The notes beneath the pieces were generated by a model. The model was not told where the DNA came from. It did not search any database and was given only the letters and a program-made list of their open reading frames with translations. Of a DNA stretch of 10,829 nt, positions 1 through 5,946 are shown one piece after another. This stretch comes from Anaerolineales bacterium UBA6668 (lineage in GTDB: Bacteria > Chloroflexota > Anaerolineae > Anaerolineales > UBA6668), in NCBI GenBank assembly GCA_002455215.1, contig DKKK01000214.1, positions 7,607 to 18,435 on the forward strand. The letters run 5' to 3'. Numbering within the stretch: the stretch's first letter is position 1; each line of letters starts with the position of its first letter. The position numbers and the translations under genes were made by a program.

Positions 1-159
1 ACCATCACCATCAAAGGTCCCAACCGCGAACAGGTCGGGCAAGTGGCAAGTGAAGTGCGTTCCTGGCGACCTCCCGAACCCTACAAAGGCAAGGGGTTGC
101 GCTATTCTGGCGAGTTTGTGCGCCGCAAAGCTGGTAAAGCTGGCAAGAGCAAGAAGTAA
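1..159 (+). CDS. rplF: Large ribosomal subunit protein uL6 (L6), C-terminal part
   Basis: This is the last 52 codons of rplF; the 5' part lies outside the window. uL6 binds 23S rRNA near the base of the L7/L12 stalk and the sarcin-ricin loop in the 50S subunit. The visible part holds the family's C-terminal signature: a PPEPYKGKG stretch followed by [16 protein letters not shown] and a lysine-rich end, stopping at TAA 157-159. This is the classic uL6 tail that contacts rRNA. The next gene, rplR, starts 20 bases downstream, which is the standard spc operon order. Only the absence of the N-terminal domain limits the call; identity is near certain. Confidence 0.97.
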   Translation, partial: TITIKGPNREQVGQVASEVRSWRPPEPYKGKGLRYSGEFVRRKAGKAGKSKK

Positions 160-179
160 GCTTCAAGGAACACAATCTT

Positions 180-545
180 ATGGCAAAATATTCTCGTCGA
201 GAATCTCGCATGATGCGCCACGCTCGTGTGCGCAAAAATATTTTTGGAACACCCGAACGTCCGCGTTTGGCAGTGTATCGCAGTTTGGCAGGCATTTATG
301 CCCAAGTGATCGATGATGAAGCCGGAACCACCTTGGTCAGCGCTTCTACCATTGATAACATGCTGGCTGGCGAAATGAGCAGTAAAAGCAAAACCGAACA
401 AGCCAAAATGGTTGGTGCGGCGATTGCTGTTCGCGCAAAGGAAAAAGGTATCACCCAGGTTGTTTTCGACCGCGGTGGCTTTCGCTATCACGGGCGCGTC
501 AAAGCCTTGGCTGATGCCGCCCGCGAAAACGGTCTGGATTTTTAG
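180..545 (+). CDS. rplR: Large ribosomal subunit protein uL18 (L18)
   Basis: A 121-residue protein, the normal length for bacterial uL18, which binds 5S rRNA together with uL5 and helps seat it in the central protuberance of the 50S subunit. The N-terminus is basic ([18 protein letters not shown]), followed by the family stretch [12 protein letters not shown], a [16 protein letters not shown] strand region, and the C-terminal [28 protein letters not shown] signature spread over about residues 93-121. The ATG at 180 is preceded by AAGGAA at 165-170, nine bases away. The stop overlaps the ribosome binding site of rpsE, so the two are probably translated in tandem. Nothing is unusual in this gene. 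Confidence 0.98.
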   Translation: MAKYSRRESRMMRHARVRKNIFGTPERPRLAVYRSLAGIYAQVIDDEAGTTLVSASTIDNMLAGEMSSKSKTEQAKMVGAAIAVRAKEKGITQVVFDRGGFRYHGRVKALADAARENGLDF

Positions 546-554
546 GAGAAAGGC

Positions 555-1079
555 ATGTCGCGCCGAAATTCTGCACCTCAAGAAGTTACTACACCCGAAT
601 TTGACGAACGTATCGTGGACTTAGCCCGCGTTGCCAAAGTGATTAAGGGTGGTCGCCGCTTTGCTTTCCGCGCTGTGGTGGTCTCTGGCGATAACCGTGG
701 TCGCGTTGGCGTGGGCATTGGCAAAGCCAATACCGCCACCGACAGTATTCGCAAAGCCAGCGAACGCTCACGCCGCAACATGATTAAGATTTCGATGGTC
801 GGCACTACTGTGCCCCACGAAGCTGAAGAGAAGTTTGGCGGAGCAGTTGTGTTTATGAAACCTGCAACCCCCGGTACTGGCGTTATCGCTGGTGGCGCTG
901 TCCGCGCCGTTTTGGAAGCCGCGGGTGTGCATGACATTTTGACCAAATCGAAGGGTTCCAACAATAAGTTGAACATGGTGATGGCAACCTTCCGCGCTCT
1001 CCAAATGATGAAGAGCGTAAAAGAAGAAGCTGAACGCCGTTCCAAATCCACCGATGAAGTCAAACCAGTTTGGAGCTAA
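555..1079 (+). CDS. rpsE: Small ribosomal subunit protein uS5 (S5)
   Basis: A 174-residue uS5, a 30S protein that lies at the mRNA entry region and supports decoding accuracy. Residues about 16-80 form the N-terminal double-stranded-RNA-binding-like domain, with the conserved core [21 protein letters not shown] and [10 protein letters not shown]. The C-terminal domain (about 85-155) contains [30 protein letters not shown], with the usual SNN after it. The ATG at 555 follows AGGAG at 544-548, which overlaps the stop codon of rplR, so coupling with rplR is likely. The C-terminal tail (about 155-174) is charged and ordinary for the family. rpmD begins 2 bases after the stop. Confidence 0.98.
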   Translation: MSRRNSAPQEVTTPEFDERIVDLARVAKVIKGGRRFAFRAVVVSGDNRGRVGVGIGKANTATDSIRKASERSRRNMIKISMVGTTVPHEAEEKFGGAVVFMKPATPGTGVIAGGAVRAVLEAAGVHDILTKSKGSNNKLNMVMATFRALQMMKSVKEEAERRSKSTDEVKPVWS

Positions 1080-1081
1080 TC

Positions 1082-1279
1082 ATGGCTGAAACTGAAACCA
1101 TTAAGAAAGTCCGCGTGACATTGGTAAAAAGCCCGATTGGCAATACCCAACGTCACAAAGCTACAGTCGCCGCACTCGGTTTGCGCCGTCTGAATCATAG
1201 CGTCGAAAAAGTGGACACCCCACAATTGCGTGGGATGATCTACAAAGTGGCACACCTTGTCACTGTAGAAGAGTTGTAA
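1082..1279 (+). CDS. rpmD: Large ribosomal subunit protein uL30 (L30)
   Basis: A 65-residue uL30, a small 50S protein with a ferredoxin-like fold. The sequence runs [21 protein letters not shown] followed by [30 protein letters not shown], matching the bacterial family: the KSxIG and GL(R/K)xLN motifs and the closing RGMI-KV-HLV strand. I chose the ATG at 1082, which follows GGAG at 1072-1075 inside the end of rpsE. An in-frame TTG at 1070 would add four residues but sits on that binding site. rpmD is absent from some bacterial phyla, such as Cyanobacteria, so its presence is a weak phylogenetic hint. The gene is 2 bases from rpsE and 15 bases from rplO. Confidence 0.97.
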   Translation: MAETETIKKVRVTLVKSPIGNTQRHKATVAALGLRRLNHSVEKVDTPQLRGMIYKVAHLVTVEEL

Positions 1280-1294
1280 TCCAGGGGGTTCACT

Positions 1295-1753
1295 ATGAAT
1301 TTACATGACCTTAAACCAGCCCCAGAGTCTCGCCGCAAGCGCAAGCGTGTTGGGCGAGGCACTGGCTCCGGCATGGGCAAAACTGCCGGACGTGGTTCTG
1401 CAGGCTATGGCGCTCGTGCAGGCGCTGGTGGGCACTTGTACCGTCAGGGTGGTAACTTGCCGTTCTTCCGCAAATTGCCATTCAAGCGTGGTTTTACCAA
1501 CTTCAATAAAATCTACTACACCGAAGTGAACGTGGATCAATTGGAAGCATTGTTCGATGCAGGTACAGTTGTAACCCCAGAAGTGCTGGTTACTGCTGGT
1601 TTCCAAAAAAGCATCAATGATGGACCGTTTGTGTTGCTGGCACGTGGTGAAGTAAGCAAAGCTTTCACTGTGCAAACTCATCGTGTTTCCGCTGAAGCCA
1701 AGCGCAAAATTGAAGCGGCAGGCGGCACAGTCGAACTTTTGCCGCTGGAATAA
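1295..1753 (+). CDS. rplO: Large ribosomal subunit protein uL15 (L15)
   Basis: A 152-residue uL15, a late-assembly 50S protein whose extended N-terminal arm threads into 23S rRNA. The opening MNLHDLKPAPESRRKRKRVGRG and GSGMGKTAGRG are diagnostic; LPFFRKLPFKRGFTN (about residues 54-68) corresponds to the conserved LPxxRRLPKRGF segment. The C-terminal globular domain (about 75-152) ends in the usual AAGGTVELL strand. The stretch after GRG reads SAGYGARAGAGGHLYRQGGN, where many bacteria have a KGQxAR..EGGQ pattern; this looks like lineage variation. AGGGGG at 1283-1288 lies six bases before the ATG. secY follows after 45 bases, as in most spc operons. Confidence 0.97.
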   Translation: MNLHDLKPAPESRRKRKRVGRGTGSGMGKTAGRGSAGYGARAGAGGHLYRQGGNLPFFRKLPFKRGFTNFNKIYYTEVNVDQLEALFDAGTVVTPEVLVTAGFQKSINDGPFVLLARGEVSKAFTVQTHRVSAEAKRKIEAAGGTVELLPLE

Positions 1754-1798
1754 TACACTGCGCCCAAGAGTTTACTGCAATCTACGAGGCAATATACT

Positions 1799-3169
1799 AT
1801 GGAACGAGCCATCAACGCTATTCGCAGAATTTGGAGTGCTCACGATTTGCGTAACCGCATTTTGTGGACTCTAGGTTTGGTGTTGATTTATCAACTATGC
1901 ACCCACATCCCTGTGCCCGGCGCAGATTTGGCGGTTGTACAGACTGTAAAGAACAGTGGCAGTGGAAATGGTGGTCTGCTAGGCGTCTTGAACTTTTTGT
2001 CGGGTGGTAGCTTGGCTCGCTTCAGTGTGCTAGCCATGGGGGTTCAACCCTACATCACCGCGCAAATTATTCTACAGCTACTTACTCCCATCATTCCGGC
2101 TTTACAACGCAAGGTGGAAGATGATCCGCGCGAAGGGCGCAAATTCATCGAACGCTGGACAATGTATTTGTCTATTCCCATGGGTTTGCTAGCCGCCTAT
2201 GGTCAAATTCAACTCTTCCAACAAGTTGCTACTCAAAACAATTTAGGAACCATCTTGCCAAACTTCGGTTTTGCCGGGGCGAATTTGCTTCCAACTGTGG
2301 CAACCCTGCTCGCAATGACTGCCGGTACCATGTTTGCGATTTGGCTAGGCGAATTAATTTCTGAGAATGGTATTCGCAATCAAGGTCTCTCGCTTATCAT
2401 TTTCGCCGGTATTGTCAATGATTTGCCGGGTAGAGTTTATCAGATGTGGACGGACCAGAACTTACGCTACATTTTGATTGGGCTATTTTTGGTGTTACTC
2501 ATCGTTGCCATCTATGCCGTTATTTACGTGACACAGGGTCGCCGCAATATTGTGGTGATGTATCCCGGTCGCCGCATGGGGTTTCGCCAATCCATGCCGG
2601 TCAAAGGCACATTGCCTTTGATGGTCAATATGGCAGGTATGATTCCGATTATCTTCTCAAGCGCTCTGCTGAGTTTTCCGGCAATTATCGGTTCGTGGTT
2701 TCTCAATCAAGGCAATGCCTTGTCTAGCTTCGGGCAATTGTTGGTAGATACGTTTAGCAAAAGTAGCTCTTGGAGCTACATGGTCATTACTTTTGTGATG
2801 GTGGTCGCTTTTACTTACTTCTACACCAGCGTTTTGTTTGACCAACAAAATCAAGGCGAACAATTGAAGCGGGTTGGCGCACGCGTGCCGGGTGTTACAC
2901 CTGGACCTGCTACGCAACGCTATCTCAGTCGTGTTCAAAGCAGAATTACCTTGCCTGGCGCGCTACTTTTGGGTATAATTGCAGTTCTGCCTATGCTGGT
3001 AGGCAAGCTAATTGAAGTATTCTCAGGTGCGCCGTCCAATGCATCCAGTGCATTCTTGAGCTTAGGCTCCGGTTTGATCATTGTGGTAGGTGTGGTACGC
3101 GATACCTTCTTGAGCTTCGATACTGAGCTGAAATTGCGTGGCTACGACGAATCGTTGTTGGTACGATAG
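1799..3169 (+). CDS. secY: Protein translocase channel subunit SecY
   Basis: The 456-residue channel-forming subunit of the SecYEG translocon in the cytoplasmic membrane, passing unfolded secretory proteins and inserting membrane proteins with SecA or ribosomes. Ten hydrophobic segments are visible at about residues 20-40, 75-98, 118-138, 160-180, 192-210, 222-244, 270-295, 325-345, 382-402 and 415-435. The region around 55-75 (GNGGLLGVLNFLSGGSLARFS) corresponds to the plug and start of TM2. LPLMVNMAGMIPIIFSSALL (272-291) is the signature of TM7. The cytoplasmic loops at about 246-270 and 347-382, used by SecA and the ribosome, are basic as expected. GAGG at 1786-1789 lies nine bases before the ATG. 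Length and topology are normal; adk follows 18 bases later. Confidence 0.99.
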   Translation: MERAINAIRRIWSAHDLRNRILWTLGLVLIYQLCTHIPVPGADLAVVQTVKNSGSGNGGLLGVLNFLSGGSLARFSVLAMGVQPYITAQIILQLLTPIIPALQRKVEDDPREGRKFIERWTMYLSIPMGLLAAYGQIQLFQQVATQNNLGTILPNFGFAGANLLPTVATLLAMTAGTMFAIWLGELISENGIRNQGLSLIIFAGIVNDLPGRVYQMWTDQNLRYILIGLFLVLLIVAIYAVIYVTQGRRNIVVMYPGRRMGFRQSMPVKGTLPLMVNMAGMIPIIFSSALLSFPAIIGSWFLNQGNALSSFGQLLVDTFSKSSSWSYMVITFVMVVAFTYFYTSVLFDQQNQGEQLKRVGARVPGVTPGPATQRYLSRVQSRITLPGALLLGIIAVLPMLVGKLIEVFSGAPSNASSAFLSLGSGLIIVVGVVRDTFLSFDTELKLRGYDESLLVR

Positions 3170-3187
3170 GTTCATAAAAGTAATCTT

Positions 3188-3820
3188 ATGACTTTACACT
3201 TAGTAATGGTTGGTCCGCCGGGCGCAGGCAAAGGTACACAAGCCAAGCAATTGGCAAAAGCCTATCAACTTGCGCACCTTTCCACTGGTGATATGTTTCG
3301 TGACCAAGTGGCACGTCACACTGAGCTAGGCAAATTGGTAGACCCCATTATGAAATCGGGGGGGCTTGTCCCCGATGACCTAACCGTGGCAATTGTGCGT
3401 GACCGACTGCAACAGCCAGATTGCACAAGCGGCGTGGTTTTTGATGGCTTTCCGCGCACAGTTGCACAAGCACAAGCCTTAGACGCTCTTTTACATGAAA
3501 TGGGGGCAAGCATTGCGCTTGTTCCCTGTATTACGGTAAATGATGAAGCCGTGGTGGAACGCATCTCCGGGCGATATACTGACCGCAATACCGGTCAGAT
3601 TTATCATCTGAAATTTAACCCACCACCAGCGGGTGCCGATTTATTCCAGCGCCCTGATGACCAAGAAGCCGCAGTGCGTCAACGTTTGCAAGAGTATTAC
3701 CGAAAAACTGAACCGCTCATTGCCTACTATCAGCAAAGAGGGGTTTTACAACAGTTTGACGGAATGCAAAGTATTGATGATGTCTTTTCTGCGATTGACC
3801 AAGCAATTCGGCAATTGTGA
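3188..3820 (+). CDS. adk: Adenylate kinase
   Basis: A 210-residue cytosolic adenylate kinase that interconverts ATP + AMP and 2 ADP. The P-loop GPPGAGKGT is at residues 9-17. STGDMFR (32-38) and the GLVPDDL region (59-65) form the AMP-binding part, and FDGFPRT (85-91) is the family signature. The LID starts at about 129 (GRYTDRNTGQIYHLKFNPP) and ends near RPDD (155-158), followed by the R-RL-EY-TEPLI-YY helix. The LID lacks the four zinc-binding cysteines found in many Gram-positive enzymes and is somewhat short between NPP and RPDD. The ribosome binding site is weak: only AAAAG at 3176-3180 is near the ATG. Its place between secY and map is widely conserved. Confidence 0.98.
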   Translation: MTLHLVMVGPPGAGKGTQAKQLAKAYQLAHLSTGDMFRDQVARHTELGKLVDPIMKSGGLVPDDLTVAIVRDRLQQPDCTSGVVFDGFPRTVAQAQALDALLHEMGASIALVPCITVNDEAVVERISGRYTDRNTGQIYHLKFNPPPAGADLFQRPDDQEAAVRQRLQEYYRKTEPLIAYYQQRGVLQQFDGMQSIDDVFSAIDQAIRQL

Positions 3821-3857
3821 TGCTTAACTGGCTTGGCTTGTTCTGTGGGTGAGTACC

Positions 3858-4625
3858 ATGATTGTGCTGAAAAGTCTGCAAGAAATTGCAAAAATGCGCT
3901 TGGCTGGCAAAATCGTGGCAGAAATATTGGCGCTGTGTCAGGAAGCAATACGCCCTGGCATCACGACTGGCGAGTTGAACAAAATTGCTAGTCAGTACCT
4001 TGAAAAGCGGAACGCACATTCCCCGTTCCTGGGTTATCCTAATTCCATCAATCCGCGAAAACCGTTTCCGGGCGTCATTTGCACTTCGGTTAATGAAGAA
4101 GTTGTACATGGTGTGCCAGGGAAAAGAGTATTGCACGAAGGCGATATTGTAGCGATAGATTGTGGGGCGAGTTACCAGGGTTGGATTGCCGATAGTGCGT
4201 GGACTTTTTCGGTAGGCAAGGCGAGTGCGGAGAGTTTGGCATTACTTGACGTGACAGAACAGGCGTTGTACACGACTATCTCTGCCGCTAAAGTGGGCAA
4301 TCGCACCGGCGATCTAGCCTATGCAACTCAGTTTGCCGTGGAATCGCGTGGGTTTCATGTAATTCGCGAATACACCAGTCATGGTGTAGGTCGCAAATTG
4401 CACGAAGAACCACAAATCTTGAATCATGGTACGCCCGGTAAGGGCGCACCACTCAAAGTTGGTATGACCTTAGCGTTAGAGCCGATGGTACTGTCAGGTA
4501 ACCCCGAGACAGTCGTTCTGCCTGACGATTGGACGGTAGCCGCCAAGGATGGCAAGTATGCCGCACATTTTGAGCATACGATTGCCATAACCGAAGACGG
4601 ACCAGAAATTCTAACAAAATTGTAA
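3858..4625 (+). CDS. map: Methionine aminopeptidase, type I
   Basis: A 255-residue metalloenzyme that removes the initiator methionine from nascent proteins. The five metal ligands of the pita-bread fold are all visible: D101 ([10 protein letters not shown]), D112 (WIADSAWTF), H175 ([12 protein letters not shown]), E208 (LALEPMV) and E239 (FEHTIAIT). The substrate-contacting histidine H84 (VVHGVPG) and H182 are also present. There is no N-terminal SH3-binding or zinc extension, so it is the short type Ia form. I chose the ATG at 3858, giving [17 protein letters not shown], the usual family opening, with GGTGAG at 3848-3853 upstream. A GTG at 3849 would add three residues. In most relatives infA follows; here rpmJ follows directly. 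Confidence 0.97.
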   Translation: MIVLKSLQEIAKMRLAGKIVAEILALCQEAIRPGITTGELNKIASQYLEKRNAHSPFLGYPNSINPRKPFPGVICTSVNEEVVHGVPGKRVLHEGDIVAIDCGASYQGWIADSAWTFSVGKASAESLALLDVTEQALYTTISAAKVGNRTGDLAYATQFAVESRGFHVIREYTSHGVGRKLHEEPQILNHGTPGKGAPLKVGMTLALEPMVLSGNPETVVLPDDWTVAAKDGKYAAHFEHTIAITEDGPEILTKL

Positions 4626-4634
4626 AAAATCACC

Positions 4635-4656
4635 AACCCGCTTTCATTGGCGGGTT
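4635..4656 (+). promoter_or_regulatory. Small hairpin in the map-rpmJ spacer
   Basis: AACCCGC (4635-4641) and GCGGGTT (4650-4656) form a seven-base-pair stem around an eight-base loop, ending four bases before the rpmJ ribosome binding site. On the + strand no T run follows, so it is not a normal terminator. It could slow polymerase, mark an RNA processing site or modulate rpmJ translation. On the - strand a T-rich stretch lies five bases past the stem, but no minus-strand gene is nearby. Function is inferred only from structure. Confidence 0.4.
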
Positions 4657-4669
4657 CGTGGAGGACAAA

Positions 4670-4783
4670 ATGAAAGTTCGACCATCTATTAAAGCACGCT
4701 GTCCAAAGTGTCGCGTGGTTCGCCGTAAGGGAATTGTTCGTATTATTTGCGAGAATCCCCGTCACAAACAACGTCAAGGGTAA
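4670..4783 (+). CDS. rpmJ: Large ribosomal subunit protein bL36 (L36)
   Basis: A complete 37-residue protein, the standard size for bL36, the smallest 50S protein, which stabilises 23S rRNA near the peptidyl transferase region. It starts [21 protein letters not shown] and ends NPRHKQRQG. The four zinc ligands of the zinc-binding (C+) form are present: C11, C14, C27 and H32. GGAGG at 4660-4664 lies five bases before the ATG, a strong ribosome binding site. In most bacteria infA precedes it in this operon; here map is the upstream neighbour, 44 bases away. rpsM follows after 31 bases. The call is certain from the full-length match to the family pattern. Confidence 0.98.
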   Translation: MKVRPSIKARCPKCRVVRRKGIVRIICENPRHKQRQG

Positions 4784-4814
4784 TTCCCGTATTCTCTATT
4801 ATTAAGGCAAAGCT

Positions 4815-5204
4815 ATGGCACGTATTGAAGGTGTTGATATTCCTCGTAACAAACGAGTAGAAATTGCCCTAACCTACATTATGGGAATTGGGCGTCCTAC
4901 ATCCAAGTTGATTTTGACAACCACGCAGGTCGATCCTGACACGCGCGTGAAAGATCTTTCCGAAGAGCAGTTGAGCGCTATTCGTGAATACATCAGTCAA
5001 AACTTGGAAGTAGAAGGCGATTTACGTCGCGATGTTCAGCTAAATATTAAGCGATTAATTGAAATTGGTAGCTATCGTGGCAAACGCCATCGTATGCACT
5101 TGCCTGCTCGCGGGCAACGCACGCGCACCAATTCGCGCACACGCAAAGGCCCCAAGAAGACGGTTGCAGGACGCGGTCGTCGCCGTGGTGCAAAGAAGAA
5201 ATAA
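4815..5204 (+). CDS. rpsM: Small ribosomal subunit protein uS13 (S13)
   Basis: A 129-residue uS13, located in the head of the 30S subunit and forming intersubunit bridges with the 50S central protuberance and contacting P-site tRNA through its tail. The family features are clear: [22 protein letters not shown] at the start, the helix-two-turn-helix [11 protein letters not shown], then the [13 protein letters not shown] and [24 protein letters not shown] segments. The C-terminal [24 protein letters not shown] run (about residues 95-120) is diagnostic, and the very basic tail GRRRGAKKK is slightly extended. AAGG at 4804-4807 is seven bases before the ATG. It is followed by rpsK after 24 bases, the usual alpha operon order. 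Confidence 0.98.
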   Translation: MARIEGVDIPRNKRVEIALTYIMGIGRPTSKLILTTTQVDPDTRVKDLSEEQLSAIREYISQNLEVEGDLRRDVQLNIKRLIEIGSYRGKRHRMHLPARGQRTRTNSRTRKGPKKTVAGRGRRRGAKKK

Positions 5205-5228
5205 ACATTCAGGAGCACTTAACAGCTT

Positions 5229-5633
5229 ATGCGCCGACAAACTACAACTGCCGCTCGCCGTACTCAACGCAAAAAGGAAAAGAAAAATGTGCCAGCCGGA
5301 CAGGTCCACATTTACTCTACCTTCAACAATACCATCGTTACTGTTACTGACCCACGGGGCAATGCGCTCTCATGGGGCAGTGCAGGCACAATGGGTTTCA
5401 AAGGCTCCCGCAAGAGTACGCCTTATGCCGCTCGTTTAGCCGCCGAAAATGCGGTACGTTCAGCCCAAGATATGGGTCTGTTGGAAGTGGATGTGATTAT
5501 CCGCGGTCCTGGACCCGGGCGTGAACAAGCCTTACGTGCTGTACAAGGAACTGGGGTGAAAATTAAGTCAATTACGGACGCAACTCCCGTACCCCATAAT
5601 GGTTGCCGCCCACCCAAACGCCGCCGCGTCTAG
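5229..5633 (+). CDS. rpsK: Small ribosomal subunit protein uS11 (S11)
   Basis: A 134-residue uS11, on the 30S platform near the mRNA exit and the Shine-Dalgarno helix. After a basic N-terminal arm (residues 1-20) come the conserved [38 protein letters not shown] and [14 protein letters not shown] segments, and the invariant [16 protein letters not shown] ending. The Asn-Gly pair in PHNG is the residue known to form isoaspartate in E. coli S11. AGGAG at 5211-5215 is 13 bases from the ATG, a rather long spacing, but an in-frame TAA at 5220-5222 rules out a longer protein. The gene that often follows, rpsD, is not here; 313 non-coding bases separate it from rpoA. Confidence 0.98.
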   Translation: MRRQTTTAARRTQRKKEKKNVPAGQVHIYSTFNNTIVTVTDPRGNALSWGSAGTMGFKGSRKSTPYAARLAAENAVRSAQDMGLLEVDVIIRGPGPGREQALRAVQGTGVKIKSITDATPVPHNGCRPPKRRRV

Positions 5634-5667
5634 GTGTTGTGTGTGCAGATGGTTTTCCCGTGTGCGA

Positions 5668-5695
5668 TTGATTTGATATTCGGCACGCATAAAAT
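5668..5695 (+). promoter_or_regulatory. Candidate sigma-70 type promoter in the rpsK-rpoA gap
   Basis: TTGATT at 5668-5673 and TAAAAT at 5690-5695 are separated by 16 bases and resemble the -35 and -10 elements (four and five of six consensus bases). The spacer contains ATATTCGGCAC (5676-5686), the motif repeated in the palindrome downstream, a position suited to an operator. A start would fall near 5702. The -10 overlaps the loop of a weak hairpin, so this may instead be part of a terminator. Inference from pattern only. Confidence 0.35.
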
Positions 5696-5706
5696 TGCGT
5701 TTTTTT
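5685..5706 (+). terminator. Weak hairpin plus T run after rpsK
   Basis: ACGCA (5685-5689) pairs with TGCGT (5696-5700) around a six-base loop, followed directly by six T residues (5701-5706). The stem is short, but a T tract of this length 50 to 75 bases after rpsK fits a simple intrinsic terminator for the spc/alpha transcript. It competes with the reading of the same bases as a promoter -10. Confidence 0.4.
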
Positions 5707-5727
5707 CCTTAGAAGAAGGCGTGGTTC

Positions 5728-5753
5728 AATATTCGACACCCGTGCCGAATATT
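5728..5753. repeat. Palindrome of the ATATTCGRCAC motif
   Basis: AATATTCGACAC (5728-5739) and GTGCCGAATATT (5742-5753) are inverted copies with one mismatch in 12 and two bases between them, a typical layout for a dimeric regulator's operator. A further copy of the half-site is at 5676-5686 and another, inverted, at 10763-10773. It could be an operator or the core of a small dispersed palindromic repeat. No regulator can be named from the sequence. Confidence 0.6.
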
Positions 5754-5788
5754 AACGAAGCCGAATAAAGATATACGTGCTTTCAAGA

Positions 5789-5830
5789 CACAAAAGCCGG
5801 TTTGGTTTACTGACCTTCCGGCTTTTTGTG
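5789..5830 (+). terminator. Strong intrinsic terminator upstream of rpoA
   Basis: CACAAAAGCCGG (5789-5800) pairs with CCGGCTTTTTGTG (5818-5830), about twelve base pairs with one extra T, and a 17-base loop. The AAAAGCCGG/CCGGCTTTTT core with its T run is the standard form of a rho-independent terminator, and the A tract on the other side makes it potentially bidirectional. It lies 116 bases before the rpoA start codon, so rpoA probably has its own promoter downstream or is expressed by read-through. Confidence 0.75.
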
Positions 5831-5869
5831 GCGAAACATACGGACTAATCAATAGTAATCTGCCCAGCA

Positions 5870-5936
5870 ATTGGTGAAAACCAAAATCGGAAAATAAATG
5901 TTTAGCGTTGTGTTTCGTCTATTGGCGAAACCAAAA
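5870..5936 (+). repeat. Paired short repeats in the rpoA leader
   Basis: ATTGGTGAAAACCAAAA (5870-5886) and ATTGGCGAAACCAAAA (5921-5936) are near copies 51 bases apart. The first folds as TTGGT-GAAA-ACCAA, a five-pair stem with a GNRA-type loop; the second lies in a six-pair hairpin GTTTCG (5912-5917)/CGAAAC (5926-5931) that ends three bases before the rpoA AAGGAG. These may form a leader RNA structure that influences rpoA translation. Pattern only. Confidence 0.4.
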
Positions 5937-5946
5937 GGAGCGAAAT

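Larger units (their letters stand above)
5634..5946 (+). other. Non-coding rpsK-rpoA spacer (no rpsD)
   Basis: No reading frame in these 313 bases resembles a protein, and I see no remnant of rpsD, which occupies this place in many bacteria. In order the gap holds: a candidate promoter (5668-5695) whose spacer carries ATATTCGGCAC; a weak hairpin with a T run (5685-5706); a near-perfect palindrome of the same motif (5728-5753); a strong terminator hairpin (5789-5830); and two similar TTGGYGAAA/CCAAAA units (5870-5887, 5921-5936) before the rpoA ribosome binding site. A poor promoter candidate for rpoA is TTGGTG 5871-5876 with TAAATG 5895-5900, 18 bases apart. It is therefore a transcriptional boundary splitting the cluster. 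Confidence 0.8.

Noticed and set aside
102..1063. Two long open frames on the - strand opposite rplR and rpsE (102-581 and 578-1063)
   Set aside because: They are antisense shadows of well-conserved ribosomal protein genes, with no ribosome binding site or recognisable domain.
5908..5946. N-terminal extension of rpoA from an upstream TTG
   Set aside because: The strong AAAGGAG sits inside this stretch, just before TTG 5947, and the extra 13 residues do not resemble RpoA.
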